A DNA stretch of 64,000 nucleotides. Origin: Thalassotalea litorea. Lineage in GTDB: Bacteria; Pseudomonadota; Gammaproteobacteria; Enterobacterales; Alteromonadaceae. A program made the position numbers and the translations under genes. The notes beneath the pieces were generated by a model, which saw nothing but the letters and a program-made list of their open reading frames with translations, was not told where the DNA came from and ran no database searches. This document shows positions 19,453 through 28,002 of this stretch, piece after piece. Each line of letters starts with the position of its first letter. Position 1 is the stretch's first letter. The DNA is taken from positions 62,001-126,000 of the forward strand of contig NZ_VCBC01000003.1 in the NCBI RefSeq assembly GCF_005843925.1, written 5' to 3'.

Positions 19453-19478
19453 ACAAAGCCCATTATTATGGGCTTTGT
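19453..19478. terminator. Bidirectional terminator between halogenase copy 3 and the GH20 gene
   Basis: A perfect 11-bp stem, ACAAAGCCCAT with ATGGGCTTTGT, and a 4-nt loop lie between two convergent genes. T-rich sequence follows the stem on both strands (TTCGTT on plus, TATTGTATAT on minus), so it can stop transcription from either side. Confidence 0.75.
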
Positions 19479-19505
19479 TCGTTAAAGTCTCTGGGGCGAT
19501 TGATA

Positions 19506-22181
19506 TTAATTGGCGTTAATGGTTCGACCTTTTCGTTTGCCAATTGGTGCACGCGTTCGTACGGCGATTTCGGCGTTATCCAAAACCTTGATGGCATCGG
19601 TATATTCCTGCCATGAGCCCTGATTGACCTTGTATTCAATTATCAGGCCGGGGAAAATGACATTCGTTTTTAACATACCGTTTTCAATAACAGCGCCAGG
19701 TGTCGGCAACCGGTATGCGATGTTGGCATGTTCAAGTTTCTTTAACTCTTTTTGGCCAACGATATTGGCAAATCGATTCCAGTCCTGTTCCTGTTGTTTT
19801 TGCAAATCAGGCGTAAAAACGCCACTGTTTTCATCGTATAAAGCGCCTTCATGATTGTATGGAATTTCCCAATCCGGCTTGTGCCATGCACGCTCTGCTA
19901 GCGCCAGCAATCGTGGAAAAACCTGATATTCAGCCTGATCATCGGAACGAATGGTTTCACTCCAGATTTGCCCTTGAATGCCGACAAATCCTTTGCCTTT
20001 AGCAAGGGGTTTATGGATGACCTTTCCGTCTTCATCTTTTTGCAATCTATCATCAATGGCAAATCGTTTACCGTCAGGTCCTACCCAGAGTTCAGCAAGA
20101 ACAGGCAGATTATCTGGCATAAACTGAAATAGCTTTTTGGTGCTGATATGCCTTGATGCCCAGCTATACCCAGCTTCTTTGGGATCTGCTTCATGGGGAA
20201 AGTCGAAATACAATGCATCTGGCGTTGAAAGTACAACATCCCAGCCTTGATTAACCTGTTTAATGGTCTCAGGAAGTTCTCCCCAACTTAATACGCCCCA
20301 TGAGTTTGATTGAACATTTTCTGGCATCTTATCGGCATGAGTGTGGCCCATACCATCACTCCAACCCGCCGGTTTTATCCCTTTGTCTGCCAGGTAATGT
20401 GAAACTCGTTCAATAAAGTACGCGCCAAGTTGGTCAATGCTGGTTACGCCATAAGGATTATCATCCACAAAACTTAAGCAGGCAGGAGAGTCTTTCCAGG
20501 CTCCTGCGGTTTCGTCAGCGCCAATATGATAAATTTCAAGCGGATGATCAGCCTGCTGATGCAACGACTGTACTTCATCGATGACTTTTTCAAAAAAGGC
20601 ATAGGACGATTCTATACAAGCATTAATGGTATTGTCGTTGTAAAATTGAATACTTTCATAAACGGTGTCGTCATTTGGGTCTATTAGTCGGTAGCGTTCA
20701 GCTTCTTCCTTGTTCCCTTTTTTCATATAGTTATGATACCGGGCTTCCATCGATTTAATGACGGCACGTGAATGCCCTGGCATGTCAAATGAAGGTATCA
20801 CTTCTATGTGGCGCGCACTTGCAGCTTTTAGGATCTCAATATAATCATCAATGGTGTAGTAACCATCAAGATCGGTATTGCCGCTTGGGCCACTGCCTAA
20901 TTGTGGAATCAGACAAGTTTGCTCTGTCAGGTCATGACAGCGCTTTGAACCTATGTCTGTTAATTCTGGAAGGTCTTTTATTTCGAGACGCCATCCCTCA
21001 TCATCCCCTAAATGCAGGTGTAGCTTGTTGAGTTTGTATGCGGCCATTTGATCAAGCAAATCCAGAATAAAGTCTTTGCTATGGAAGTTGCGTGCAACAT
21101 CAACATGCATACCTCTAAACTCGTACCTTGGCTCATCTTTAATGCTCAGCACAGGAATATGGGTATCACCCAATTGCAATAACGCGGAAATTGAATAGAG
21201 TGCGTATGCAGCACCTGCGGCATCATAACTGAAAATTTCAATGCCGTTGTTTTTGATATTAAGCTGATATGTTCCTGCGGGCTTATTTTCTCGTGGTTGT
21301 TTTTTGAATATAGTGACAGGAACGCCTTGAGTCGTTTCTGTTATACCGAAACTTGCTAATCGCTCTAACGCCGCAGAAATATGTGTTTTTTCAATATTCT
21401 CGAGAGAAATATTGATGCCACTGACTAAATCTAAGGTGTCCTCTGAGTTACGGCTTACGTGTAATGGATTTGGAATTATGCCAGTTGCGACCGGAGTGCT
21501 GTCTAATGCGCTGGATTGATATTTAACATAAAGGTGACTACTCGTTGCTAATACGGTCTCGTCTTCAGACCCACGCCCGAAAGTTGCACTATAGTCTGTC
21601 AACTCGCCGGTAAATGGTCTGGTTTCAAGTCCCGTTTCTGGATCCGTTGTGGTTTTGGTACTCGCAATCACTCGCGCTTGCAGGTTATCCGCGGCGAGGT
21701 ACATATTTGGCATGTATTCGGCTTCAGTGATATGAAAGTTTCGTGAAATAAATTCGATAGAATATTTAGTGTCTGCACTTAACCCTTTATAGTCTTTACC
21801 GGGAAGGATTCTGTGTAAATCGCCATTAACATGCTCGACGATAAACTCACCATCAATTGGATATTTTAATGGGTCAACCTGACTAAAGTACAATTGCCAA
21901 TTGTCACTCTCAATATCAATTGGACTTACTAATTCCACTCTAACTTCGTAGCACCCACCCTCTCCAGAAGGTTTTACATTTACGACCTGACAATCGTTAG
22001 ATTTATTGGCAAGTATCGACATCTTAACGTCGAGTTCACTCGCGAAACGATTTAACGTTGATTGAGTTAACTTCGCAGGCGATGCGGGTAATTCATTGCG
22101 AGGTTTTTCGGATGTGTCATTTGGACTACACCCGGATAAAGCAAGAATAATTACAAATACAAAAATGCCATGTTGGCTCAT
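19506..22181 (-). CDS. GH20 beta-N-acetylhexosaminidase (chitobiase), lipoprotein
   Basis: This enzyme releases N-acetylglucosamine from chitobiose and related oligomers, from a membrane-anchored position. Start ATG 22181 is preferred over an upstream in-frame ATG at 22211 because it has AGGA 6 nt upstream and begins the lipoprotein signal (lipobox LSGC). The 891-residue chain has an N-terminal CHB_HEX carbohydrate-binding domain (about residues 60-190), a GH20b domain, and the GH20 barrel with HLHLGDDEGWRLEI and the catalytic pair Asp556-Glu557 in HIGADE. A C-terminal CHB_HEX_C immunoglobulin-like domain completes it. This is the architecture of Vibrio and Serratia chitobiases. It lies on the opposite strand at the end of the TonB-receptor/halogenase cluster and gives the best clue that the cluster handles amino-sugar glycans. 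Confidence 0.93.
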   Translation of the reverse strand: MSQHGIFVFVIILALSGCSPNDTSEKPRNELPASPAKLTQSTLNRFASELDVKMSILANKSNDCQVVNVKPSGEGGCYEVRVELVSPIDIESDNWQLYFSQVDPLKYPIDGEFIVEHVNGDLHRILPGKDYKGLSADTKYSIEFISRNFHITEAEYMPNMYLAADNLQARVIASTKTTTDPETGLETRPFTGELTDYSATFGRGSEDETVLATSSHLYVKYQSSALDSTPVATGIIPNPLHVSRNSEDTLDLVSGINISLENIEKTHISAALERLASFGITETTQGVPVTIFKKQPRENKPAGTYQLNIKNNGIEIFSYDAAGAAYALYSISALLQLGDTHIPVLSIKDEPRYEFRGMHVDVARNFHSKDFILDLLDQMAAYKLNKLHLHLGDDEGWRLEIKDLPELTDIGSKRCHDLTEQTCLIPQLGSGPSGNTDLDGYYTIDDYIEILKAASARHIEVIPSFDMPGHSRAVIKSMEARYHNYMKKGNKEEAERYRLIDPNDDTVYESIQFYNDNTINACIESSYAFFEKVIDEVQSLHQQADHPLEIYHIGADETAGAWKDSPACLSFVDDNPYGVTSIDQLGAYFIERVSHYLADKGIKPAGWSDGMGHTHADKMPENVQSNSWGVLSWGELPETIKQVNQGWDVVLSTPDALYFDFPHEADPKEAGYSWASRHISTKKLFQFMPDNLPVLAELWVGPDGKRFAIDDRLQKDEDGKVIHKPLAKGKGFVGIQGQIWSETIRSDDQAEYQVFPRLLALAERAWHKPDWEIPYNHEGALYDENSGVFTPDLQKQQEQDWNRFANIVGQKELKKLEHANIAYRLPTPGAVIENGMLKTNVIFPGLIIEYKVNQGSWQEYTDAIKVLDNAEIAVRTRAPIGKRKGRTINAN

Positions 22182-22905
22182 AATTCGTCCTATATCACAT
22201 TCAATCATCACATTACCTTTTGCTTAATCAAAGCTGTGGCAAAACGTATGATTGATGTGTTGGTTTTGGTATATCTATTGGCTTAATCGCGTCAAAATTA
22301 TTTCATCACTCTAAACAATGCACTGACTAAGCAGAAACGTTTGCCATGATATTGCCGTCTATGAAGATACGCTTTCATTCAATGCTGATATTAACGTATT
22401 TGATTATGATATTTATAGAGATTTTCATCATAATAAATTTGGATTAGTTTAATCGCGAAAGCAATCAAAAGCGAATTGTGTGAGTGAACCCTTGTGGCAA
22501 AAAATTATCCCCGGTAAAACCTCATCTTGGCGCTATAGGCTCTACCGAGCTTAAATCTTGAGTCGTTATCGCCGCTATCAGGCGGGGGATGAAAGATGTT
22601 ATTGCGTAAGGCTCGGCTGCCAGAGATGGAATGACTCTTATTTCCTGCCGGTACCCATATTTTTATCAACTCGAAAGTGAGTTGGTTGAATGTTGGTGAT
22701 GGTAAACCTTAGTTCGGGGAAGATTATCAACGCAGTGAATATTGGTCAGAAAACTTGATAGTTGCTGATAAACAGATACTGAACCGTTGTTTTTCACTGT
22801 TTGTCAGGAGACTGTCGGGCTTTTGTCGGGAAAATATCGTGGCCTTGTCCTCTGGCAAACGGTATATTTATTTCTTCTTTCTGTCACAGTTAAATCTGGT
22901 CGCGT
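22182..22905. other. Non-coding gap between GH20 and XRE regulator genes
   Basis: These 724 bp must hold two divergent promoters. No good gene is seen. A small hairpin, CAACTC/GAGTTG with a 6-nt loop, is at 22668-22685. GGTATATTTATT about 45 bp before the XRE gene could serve as a -10 region, but no matching -35 was found. The 22-bp palindrome found before the TonB receptor is not repeated here. Confidence 0.35.
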
Positions 22906-23625
22906 ATGAATAACAATAAAATCAGTGAACTGCGCCGCCAACGTGGTTGGTCTCAGGAAAAGCTGGCGACAATATCGGGCTTAAGTGAGCGAACCATTCA
23001 AAGGGTTGAAAAAGAGGGGCGCTTTTCCCTGTCTACTAAAGCGGCATTAGCCAATGCTTTTGGGGTTGAAGTCAATGAACTGGAAAGCTCTGTTGAAGCT
23101 GAATCCATTCAATCATCTCAAGCTTCGAAGTCGTCTAAATGCAGTGAGTCAATCAGCTACAGCTATGACTGGGGTGGAGCATTCGGCTTATTGATACTTG
23201 GGTTATGTATCCCGGCGATCATTTTATTGACCGGTACCCATGGTAAGTGGGAGCTTGCAAGTTTTGGCCTGGTAATAGGCCTAACGCTTACCATGGCAGT
23301 AATGAATCATGGCATCAAAGCCATCTATCGATTGTTCGATAACACTTCGTGGATTGTCCGTTATCCAAGTTATGTCAAAGACATTGATACTTTGATAGCA
23401 CAGGGAAAGATGGTTAATCGCACCGCGTATGGCATCGGCGCAATTGTATCGCTGGTGAGCGCCATTACACTGGCGATTCACAACCCACAAGTTTTCTCCC
23501 AAATGAGTCAAGGACTGGCACTATCCTTAAAACCTTTGATTTATGCAATCCTGTTTGTTGAATTCTGGTTTCGCCCCTATGTACGTAAGATGGAAAAAAT
23601 TCAGAAGCTTCAAGAGGCTAGTTAG
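22906..23625 (+). CDS. XRE-family transcriptional regulator with a membrane domain
   Basis: A 239-residue protein. Residues 5-60 form a helix-turn-helix of the XRE/HTH_3 type ([34 protein letters not shown], given here in pieces: recognition helix [12 protein letters not shown]). A polar Ser-rich linker follows, then four hydrophobic segments at about residues 86-103, 110-130, 167-186 and 200-216, ending in a basic tail. This looks like a membrane-tethered DNA-binding protein. Its target is unknown; autoregulation or control of the neighbouring genes is possible. The 3' end overlaps the end of the convergent phosphorylase gene by 8 bp. Confidence 0.7.
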   Translation: MNNNKISELRRQRGWSQEKLATISGLSERTIQRVEKEGRFSLSTKAALANAFGVEVNELESSVEAESIQSSQASKSSKCSESISYSYDWGGAFGLLILGLCIPAIILLTGTHGKWELASFGLVIGLTLTMAVMNHGIKAIYRLFDNTSWIVRYPSYVKDIDTLIAQGKMVNRTAYGIGAIVSLVSAITLAIHNPQVFSQMSQGLALSLKPLIYAILFVEFWFRPYVRKMEKIQKLQEAS

Positions 23626-25351
23626 AAATCCAAACCGTTTGATAGGGGGCTAAACTGATGCAGTCCCTTACATTGGTAAAGTCTTGTGCGGTAATCAAAT
23701 CGCGCCATTCGTCCAGATCAATCAAATTAAGATCCGCCAGTGACAGTTCCTGAGGCTCGCAGGTGACGTTGGAAATACAAAATATACTTTGCTGTCGATC
23801 CAGACTTTGGCGCCAGAAACCAAATAGCTGAACCCCTAAATGCAGGGTAAACTGAGTGGCATTAGGGTGGAATGCTTTTTGCTGTTTACGCAGCTTGATT
23901 AATGCGGTCATTTCGTCAAATACCTGAGCATGGTGGCTAAAGGAATTGCCTAAATGGCTCTGCAGATTCGGATAATCCCATTTATGACGATTGATGCAGC
24001 GGTTTTGATTGCTTAAATTAACCCGTTCAATATCATTTTGCGTGCCAACAAAGCTATGAATGTATATCGCTGGGATCCCTTCAATACCAAGCATTATCGT
24101 GTGAGCACAAATAAAGCGTTGTTTTTGTAGGCCATCTAAGCCATCAACGGTGCCTGACATGGCATCAAACAGGCTGATATTGATTTCATAGGGTTGGTTG
24201 CGTCCACCTTTAAGGGCGCGCCAGGAAACACGCCCACCAAAACTAACCATAGTATTGATGAGCAGGTCAGTTTCTTCTTCACTTAACATACCTTCGACCG
24301 GACGCAGACCAATGCCATCGTGGGAGGCAATAAAGTTAAAATAGGCAGTGCCATTTTGTGCCGGCGGTAACGACATCAGCCAGGTTTTTAAATGGGTGCA
24401 ATCACCATTAACTAACGTATTGATTAACAATGGTGGTAACGAAAAGTTGTAGATGGCGTGGGCTTCATTGGCATTGCCAAAATACATTAAATTTTGTCGG
24501 TTGGGGATATTGGTTTCGGTAATAATGACCGCTTGCGGATTTTTATGTTCTACCAACAATCGCATTAAGCGCACAACTTCGTGGGTTTGTGGCAGGTTGA
24601 TACACGTTGTTCCCGCTTCTTTCCATAAAAATGCGACGGCATCAAAACGGAAAATCGTTATCCCTTGTTCAAGATAAAAACTAAGAATACTGATGAATTC
24701 ATTCAGAACGACAGGGTTACGAAAATCAAAATCCACCTGATCATGACTGAATGTACACCAGATATATTTGTTGCCATCACTGGTGACCACTTCTTTGAGC
24801 AAATCATGGGTTCGCGGGCGCACGACCATGGATGTATCTTCTGCCGGAGAGGCTTCAAAGAAAAAATCCTTGCCCGGGTGCTTACCCTGTTTGAAGTTCT
24901 CAAACCAACCACTTCGTGCAGAGCAATGGTTAATCACGACATCAGCCATCACTTTGACATCTTGGCTGATTTCCCGAATATCGCGCCAATCTCCCAATCC
25001 TTCGTTGACCTGGTAATAATCAATCACCGCAAAACCATCGTCAGAGCTATAAGGATAAAAAGGTAAGATATGAACCGCGCTGACGACGTCATTGAGATAG
25101 TTTTTTACAAAGTGGTTGAGGTTTTTCAGTGGTTTGTAATCAGGGCCTTTGCTTTCATCGAGTAAGGTGTCGCCATAGGTAATGAGATATATGTCACTTT
25201 CGTCCCACAAGTTTGTAAATGGCGCAGGAGAATGAGTATCGTCTGGGATCCCCATGGTGCGGATCAATTGTTGTGCCAGAAAGTTACTATCTTCTTTAGG
25301 ATAAATTACGCTTAAATGCGCTTCGACCCGTTGTAAGAGTTCTGAGGACAT
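23618..25351 (-). CDS. GH13_18 glycoside phosphorylase, probably glucosylglycerate phosphorylase
   Basis: A 577-residue member of the sucrose-phosphorylase subfamily of GH13. The catalytic set is visible: nucleophile Asp237 in [11 protein letters not shown], acid/base Glu279 in IITETN, and Asp345 in [15 protein letters not shown] is conserved region I. GH13_18 members use sucrose, sucrose 6-phosphate, glucosylglycerol or glucosylglycerate. Because it is the third gene behind gpgP and gpgS, phosphorolysis of glucosylglycerate to glucose 1-phosphate and glycerate is the best inference. It would recover the carbon when the solute is no longer needed. The start has AGGAG, though 11 nt away, implying modest translation. 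An 82-bp spacer with a hairpin separates it from gpgS. Confidence 0.8.
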   Translation of the reverse strand: MSSELLQRVEAHLSVIYPKEDSNFLAQQLIRTMGIPDDTHSPAPFTNLWDESDIYLITYGDTLLDESKGPDYKPLKNLNHFVKNYLNDVVSAVHILPFYPYSSDDGFAVIDYYQVNEGLGDWRDIREISQDVKVMADVVINHCSARSGWFENFKQGKHPGKDFFFEASPAEDTSMVVRPRTHDLLKEVVTSDGNKYIWCTFSHDQVDFDFRNPVVLNEFISILSFYLEQGITIFRFDAVAFLWKEAGTTCINLPQTHEVVRLMRLLVEHKNPQAVIITETNIPNRQNLMYFGNANEAHAIYNFSLPPLLINTLVNGDCTHLKTWLMSLPPAQNGTAYFNFIASHDGIGLRPVEGMLSEEETDLLINTMVSFGGRVSWRALKGGRNQPYEINISLFDAMSGTVDGLDGLQKQRFICAHTIMLGIEGIPAIYIHSFVGTQNDIERVNLSNQNRCINRHKWDYPNLQSHLGNSFSHHAQVFDEMTALIKLRKQQKAFHPNATQFTLHLGVQLFGFWRQSLDRQQSIFCISNVTCEPQELSLADLNLIDLDEWRDLITAQDFTNVRDCISLAPYQTVWISN

Positions 25352-25395
25352 TGTTGGTGAGACTCCTGATGCTGTACATTTGTCGATAATATGTC

Positions 25396-25427
25396 AGGTT
25401 TGCGGACAGCCTTTAGCCCGCAAACCT
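25396..25427 (-). other. Hairpin between gpgS and the phosphorylase gene
   Basis: Perfect 10-bp arms, AGGTTTGCGG and CCGCAAACCT, with a 12-nt loop lie in the 82-bp spacer of the operon. On the minus strand the stem is not followed by a T-run, so it is not a classical terminator. It could protect the upstream mRNA from 3' decay or lower expression of the phosphorylase. Confidence 0.5.
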
Positions 25428-25433
25428 TTCTGA

Positions 25434-26678
25434 TTAAGCGGATTTTTTCTGTATATGCGCTGCAAATTCCTGATTGTCCGCTTCAACGGCAGCTTTTAGA
25501 CGTTCGAAAATATCCGGCACGGCATTGATTACTCGGTTCCAGCTTGGAATGAATGGGGTTTCCATGGGATCTTCTAAAAACTTATTGCCTGCTTTGATGA
25601 TGTTCTCGGCAAACAGCTCAACGGCTTGTTCTTCTTTGTGTACATCCAGTTTAAGACCATTGATCATGGCGTCATTGCGGTAGGTTTCGATGAAATCCAG
25701 GGCAATACGGTAGTAGGTTGCTTTTAAAGTTCTGAAGGTACCGTTGTTAAATACCGTGCCTTGGATCGCTAATTTTCTGAACAAAGCTTTGGCAATATCA
25801 ATCGACATTTTCGACAGACCACCACAGTCATCATGTTGAGACAGATCCTGATGTTTATGATCATAGACATCGGCAATATCGACCTGGCACAAGCGATTCG
25901 TGGCATAATTTCGTTTCATCTCTGCCAGTACACCGATTTCCAGACCCCAGTCGCTGGGAATACGTAAATCATTGAGCACGTCGATTCTAAACGAAAATTC
26001 GCCTGCCAGGGCATAGCGATAGCTGTCGAGGTAATCCAGATATTCGGTATCATCGACCAACTTTTTTAATGCGCGAATGAGCGGGGTGACAAGCAAGCGA
26101 CTGACTCGACCATTCAGGGTGCCATTGGCAATTCGTGAATAAAACCCCTTGCAGAATTCGTAGTTAAATTTCGGATTTGCAACCGGATATATCAGGCGAG
26201 CCAGTAAGTTGCGATCGTAGGTTAAAATGTCACAATCGTGAAGGGCAATGGATTCCACCTGGTTACAGGCCAGCGTATAGCCAAAACAGTACCAGACATT
26301 GCGCCCTTTACCCATCTGCTCTGGGGCAAGTCCTAACGCCTGCAATTCTTTATCCAGGGCTTTTAATCTTGGGCCGTCATTCCACAATACCTGATGCGGT
26401 TGCGGCAGCTTTGAGAAAAACTCTAACGCATGTCGGTATTGCTGCTCGTCGGCCCGATCCAAACCAATAACGATTTGCGATAAATAGGGGACTTTAGTGA
26501 GCTCTTCAATGATATTCGGTAGCGCTTTGGTTTCCAGCTCAGAATATAAGGATGGCAGCACTAACCCCATCGGCCGAACCTTACTAAACTCTTTTAGCTC
26601 TTCTTCCATATCTTCGACCGGACGGCGGGACAAATTGTGTAACGTCGTAATGATTCCGTTTTGATAAAAGTCACCCAT
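25434..26678 (-). CDS. gpgS: Glucosyl-3-phosphoglycerate synthase (GT81)
   Basis: GpgS transfers glucose from an NDP-glucose to 3-phosphoglycerate, the first step of glucosylglycerate synthesis. The 414-residue protein has the GT-A features of GT81: VLPSLYSE near residue 40, QIVIGLDRAD at about 68-77, GKGRNVWYCFGYTLA, and the metal-binding DxD as HDCDI (Asp148, Asp150) followed by YDRNLLARLIYPVANP. YALAGEFSFRIDVL and SDWGLEIGVLAEM match the acceptor-side region of GpgS. Mannosyl-3-phosphoglycerate synthase (GT55) is the main alternative, but it differs in these motifs. A strong AAGGAG lies 7 nt before the ATG. The gene follows gpgP after 30 bp. Confidence 0.82.
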   Translation of the reverse strand: MGDFYQNGIITTLHNLSRRPVEDMEEELKEFSKVRPMGLVLPSLYSELETKALPNIIEELTKVPYLSQIVIGLDRADEQQYRHALEFFSKLPQPHQVLWNDGPRLKALDKELQALGLAPEQMGKGRNVWYCFGYTLACNQVESIALHDCDILTYDRNLLARLIYPVANPKFNYEFCKGFYSRIANGTLNGRVSRLLVTPLIRALKKLVDDTEYLDYLDSYRYALAGEFSFRIDVLNDLRIPSDWGLEIGVLAEMKRNYATNRLCQVDIADVYDHKHQDLSQHDDCGGLSKMSIDIAKALFRKLAIQGTVFNNGTFRTLKATYYRIALDFIETYRNDAMINGLKLDVHKEEQAVELFAENIIKAGNKFLEDPMETPFIPSWNRVINAVPDIFERLKAAVEADNQEFAAHIQKKSA

Positions 26679-26708
26679 AAAAGATCTCCTTAGTATCTGT
26701 TTAGTGGA

Positions 26709-27539
26709 TTAAGCATTGTCCTGCAATAGGGTTAAAATTGCGTCGTTCCAGCCGTCAGGCCCTTGGTAGCGCGAACGGATTAAATGCGGATGTTTGTCGA
26801 TAACTGGGTTTTCGTGGACCGGGGAGGCAATCACGATTGCGATATCGGCGCAATGGAGCATGTCTTTGTCATTGTCGCTATCGCCAAGGGCGATCACGGT
26901 TTGTTGGTTGTCGCTATTTAGCTCGTATAATTCTTTGAGGTAGGTTAGTGGTTTTGCTTTATTACTTTGTCCCAGTACGTGGACAAACCGTCCGCCTTTG
27001 ATCACATTTAAGCCAAATAGCTGTAAATGTTTGACAAAGTTTTGCAGGTTCTCGTCGCTATCCTGCCAATAAAGCGGTTCTGAAAATTGTCGTTCCTGAG
27101 CACTGGCAGCCTGATCTAAGCTCAAGCCGGTAACTTTGCAAAGCTCTCGTCCAGACATTGCATTAAACCCTCGAAATTTATAGGGGTGCTGGGCGTTAAA
27201 TGTGGTGAGGCGAGATAAAATTTCAGAGCGGTTAAGGCCAAATTTATACAGCCAGTAAGCACCGGCATCATAACGAGGAATTTTACTATCCAGTTCTTTA
27301 GTAAAATAATTCTTGGGGATATAAAGTGCCGAGCCATTTTCGATAATAAACGGGTGGTTATTGTTCAGGGTTTTGCAAAGTCGTTCGGTTTCAATAAAGG
27401 TTTTACTGGTATTGAACACAATTGGGACCTGAGCATTGTCACAATACTCCAATGCCGGCATGGCTTTATTGAATCGATAAGTGTGGTGATCGAGTAGTGT
27501 ACCGTCGAGATCCGTTGAAATGATGTATTCGTTTTGCAA
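26709..27539 (-). CDS. gpgP: Glucosyl-3-phosphoglycerate phosphatase (HAD, MPGP family)
   Basis: This HAD-IIB phosphatase removes the phosphate from glucosyl-3-phosphoglycerate to give glucosylglycerate. Visible HAD motifs are STDLDGTLLD (Asp10 nucleophile, Asp12), VFNTSKT (motif II), GGRFVHVLG with the motif III lysine nearby, and ALGDSDNDKDML (motif IV). This pattern is that of the mannosyl-3-phosphoglycerate phosphatase family, which includes GpgP. Start: the frame is open up to 27674, but a TTG at 27539 preceded by AAGG 8 nt away gives 276 residues, the family size. The predicted sigma-54 transcription start near 27579 would exclude the longer form. It is the first gene of the operon. Confidence 0.82.
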   Translation of the reverse strand: MQNEYIISTDLDGTLLDHHTYRFNKAMPALEYCDNAQVPIVFNTSKTFIETERLCKTLNNNHPFIIENGSALYIPKNYFTKELDSKIPRYDAGAYWLYKFGLNRSEILSRLTTFNAQHPYKFRGFNAMSGRELCKVTGLSLDQAASAQERQFSEPLYWQDSDENLQNFVKHLQLFGLNVIKGGRFVHVLGQSNKAKPLTYLKELYELNSDNQQTVIALGDSDNDKDMLHCADIAIVIASPVHENPVIDKHPHLIRSRYQGPDGWNDAILTLLQDNA

Positions 27540-27589
27540 AATGCCAACCTTATTTGTTATCCGGGACTGATCTGGGCTATTAAATATTG

Positions 27590-27605
27590 AGCAACAAGCG
27601 TACCA
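27590..27605 (-). promoter_or_regulatory. Sigma-54 (RpoN) promoter of the glucosylglycerate operon
   Basis: Read on the minus strand, the 16 bases are TGGTACGCTTGTTGCT. The RpoN consensus is TGGCACGNNNNTTGCW, so all fixed positions match except one (T for C at position 4), and the invariant GG and GC are correctly 10 bp apart. The predicted transcription start is near 27579, leaving a leader of about 40 nt with a ribosome site before the TTG at 27539. Confidence 0.75.
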
Positions 27606-27684
27606 AGATGAAATTGCCTTAAAACGGGGCGTTGTGGTGATTTCAAAAAACGTCGCTGTTGGTTTTCTGACCAAAGTTGTGCGG

Positions 27685-27703
27685 GTGCACTATGTTGGTG
27701 CAC
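27685..27703. promoter_or_regulatory. NtrC enhancer site upstream of the sigma-54 promoter
   Basis: GTGCAC arms flank a 7-bp spacer; the core TGCACTATGTTGGTGCA has the TGCAC-N7-GTGCA form of NtrC sites and closely resembles the enhancer sites of enteric glnA. Its centre is about 115 bp upstream of the predicted sigma-54 start, the distance typical of NtrC enhancers. Only one strong site was found; a second, weaker one could not be identified. Confidence 0.7.
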
Positions 27704-27916
27704 ATCTTGATGGGCAATTTAGGGCGCAATTTAGTACGCAAGTCCGTGTTGAATTGGCTGTGAGCTGGGTGATGGAGTTGGCTGTGACCCTGGCAATTCT
27801 ACTGTGGCAAACTGCTCATTATTGGCAACAATGTCGCCCAGACCGTATCACGCCTTTACCAAAATACCTGCATGACACTTTAGGTGCTAAACGCTGATAA
27901 CTAAGTTATTCCCATT

Positions 27917-27946
27917 AAATTAATGTGTAACCGGGCACATTAATTT
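27917..27946. promoter_or_regulatory. Inverted repeat over the osmC-ycaO promoter
   Basis: Arms AAATTAATGTG (27917-27927) and CACATTAATTT (27936-27946) pair perfectly across an 8-nt centre, and one further base pair extends the stem to 12. TATAAT at 27946-27951 abuts the right arm and would start transcription near 27958. The dyad thus lies upstream of the start, between -35 and -10, as an operator would. The -35 region itself is weak. Confidence 0.5.
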
Positions 27947-28002
27947 ATAATTGCCCCCATATTAAGTCCCTCCTGAACACGCATGATTGCGGAGACCAGT
28001 TA

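Noticed and set aside
27634..27897. Open frame of 87 codons on the plus strand starting at GTG
   Set aside because: It covers the NtrC site and control region, lacks a ribosome site, and its protein has no domain character.
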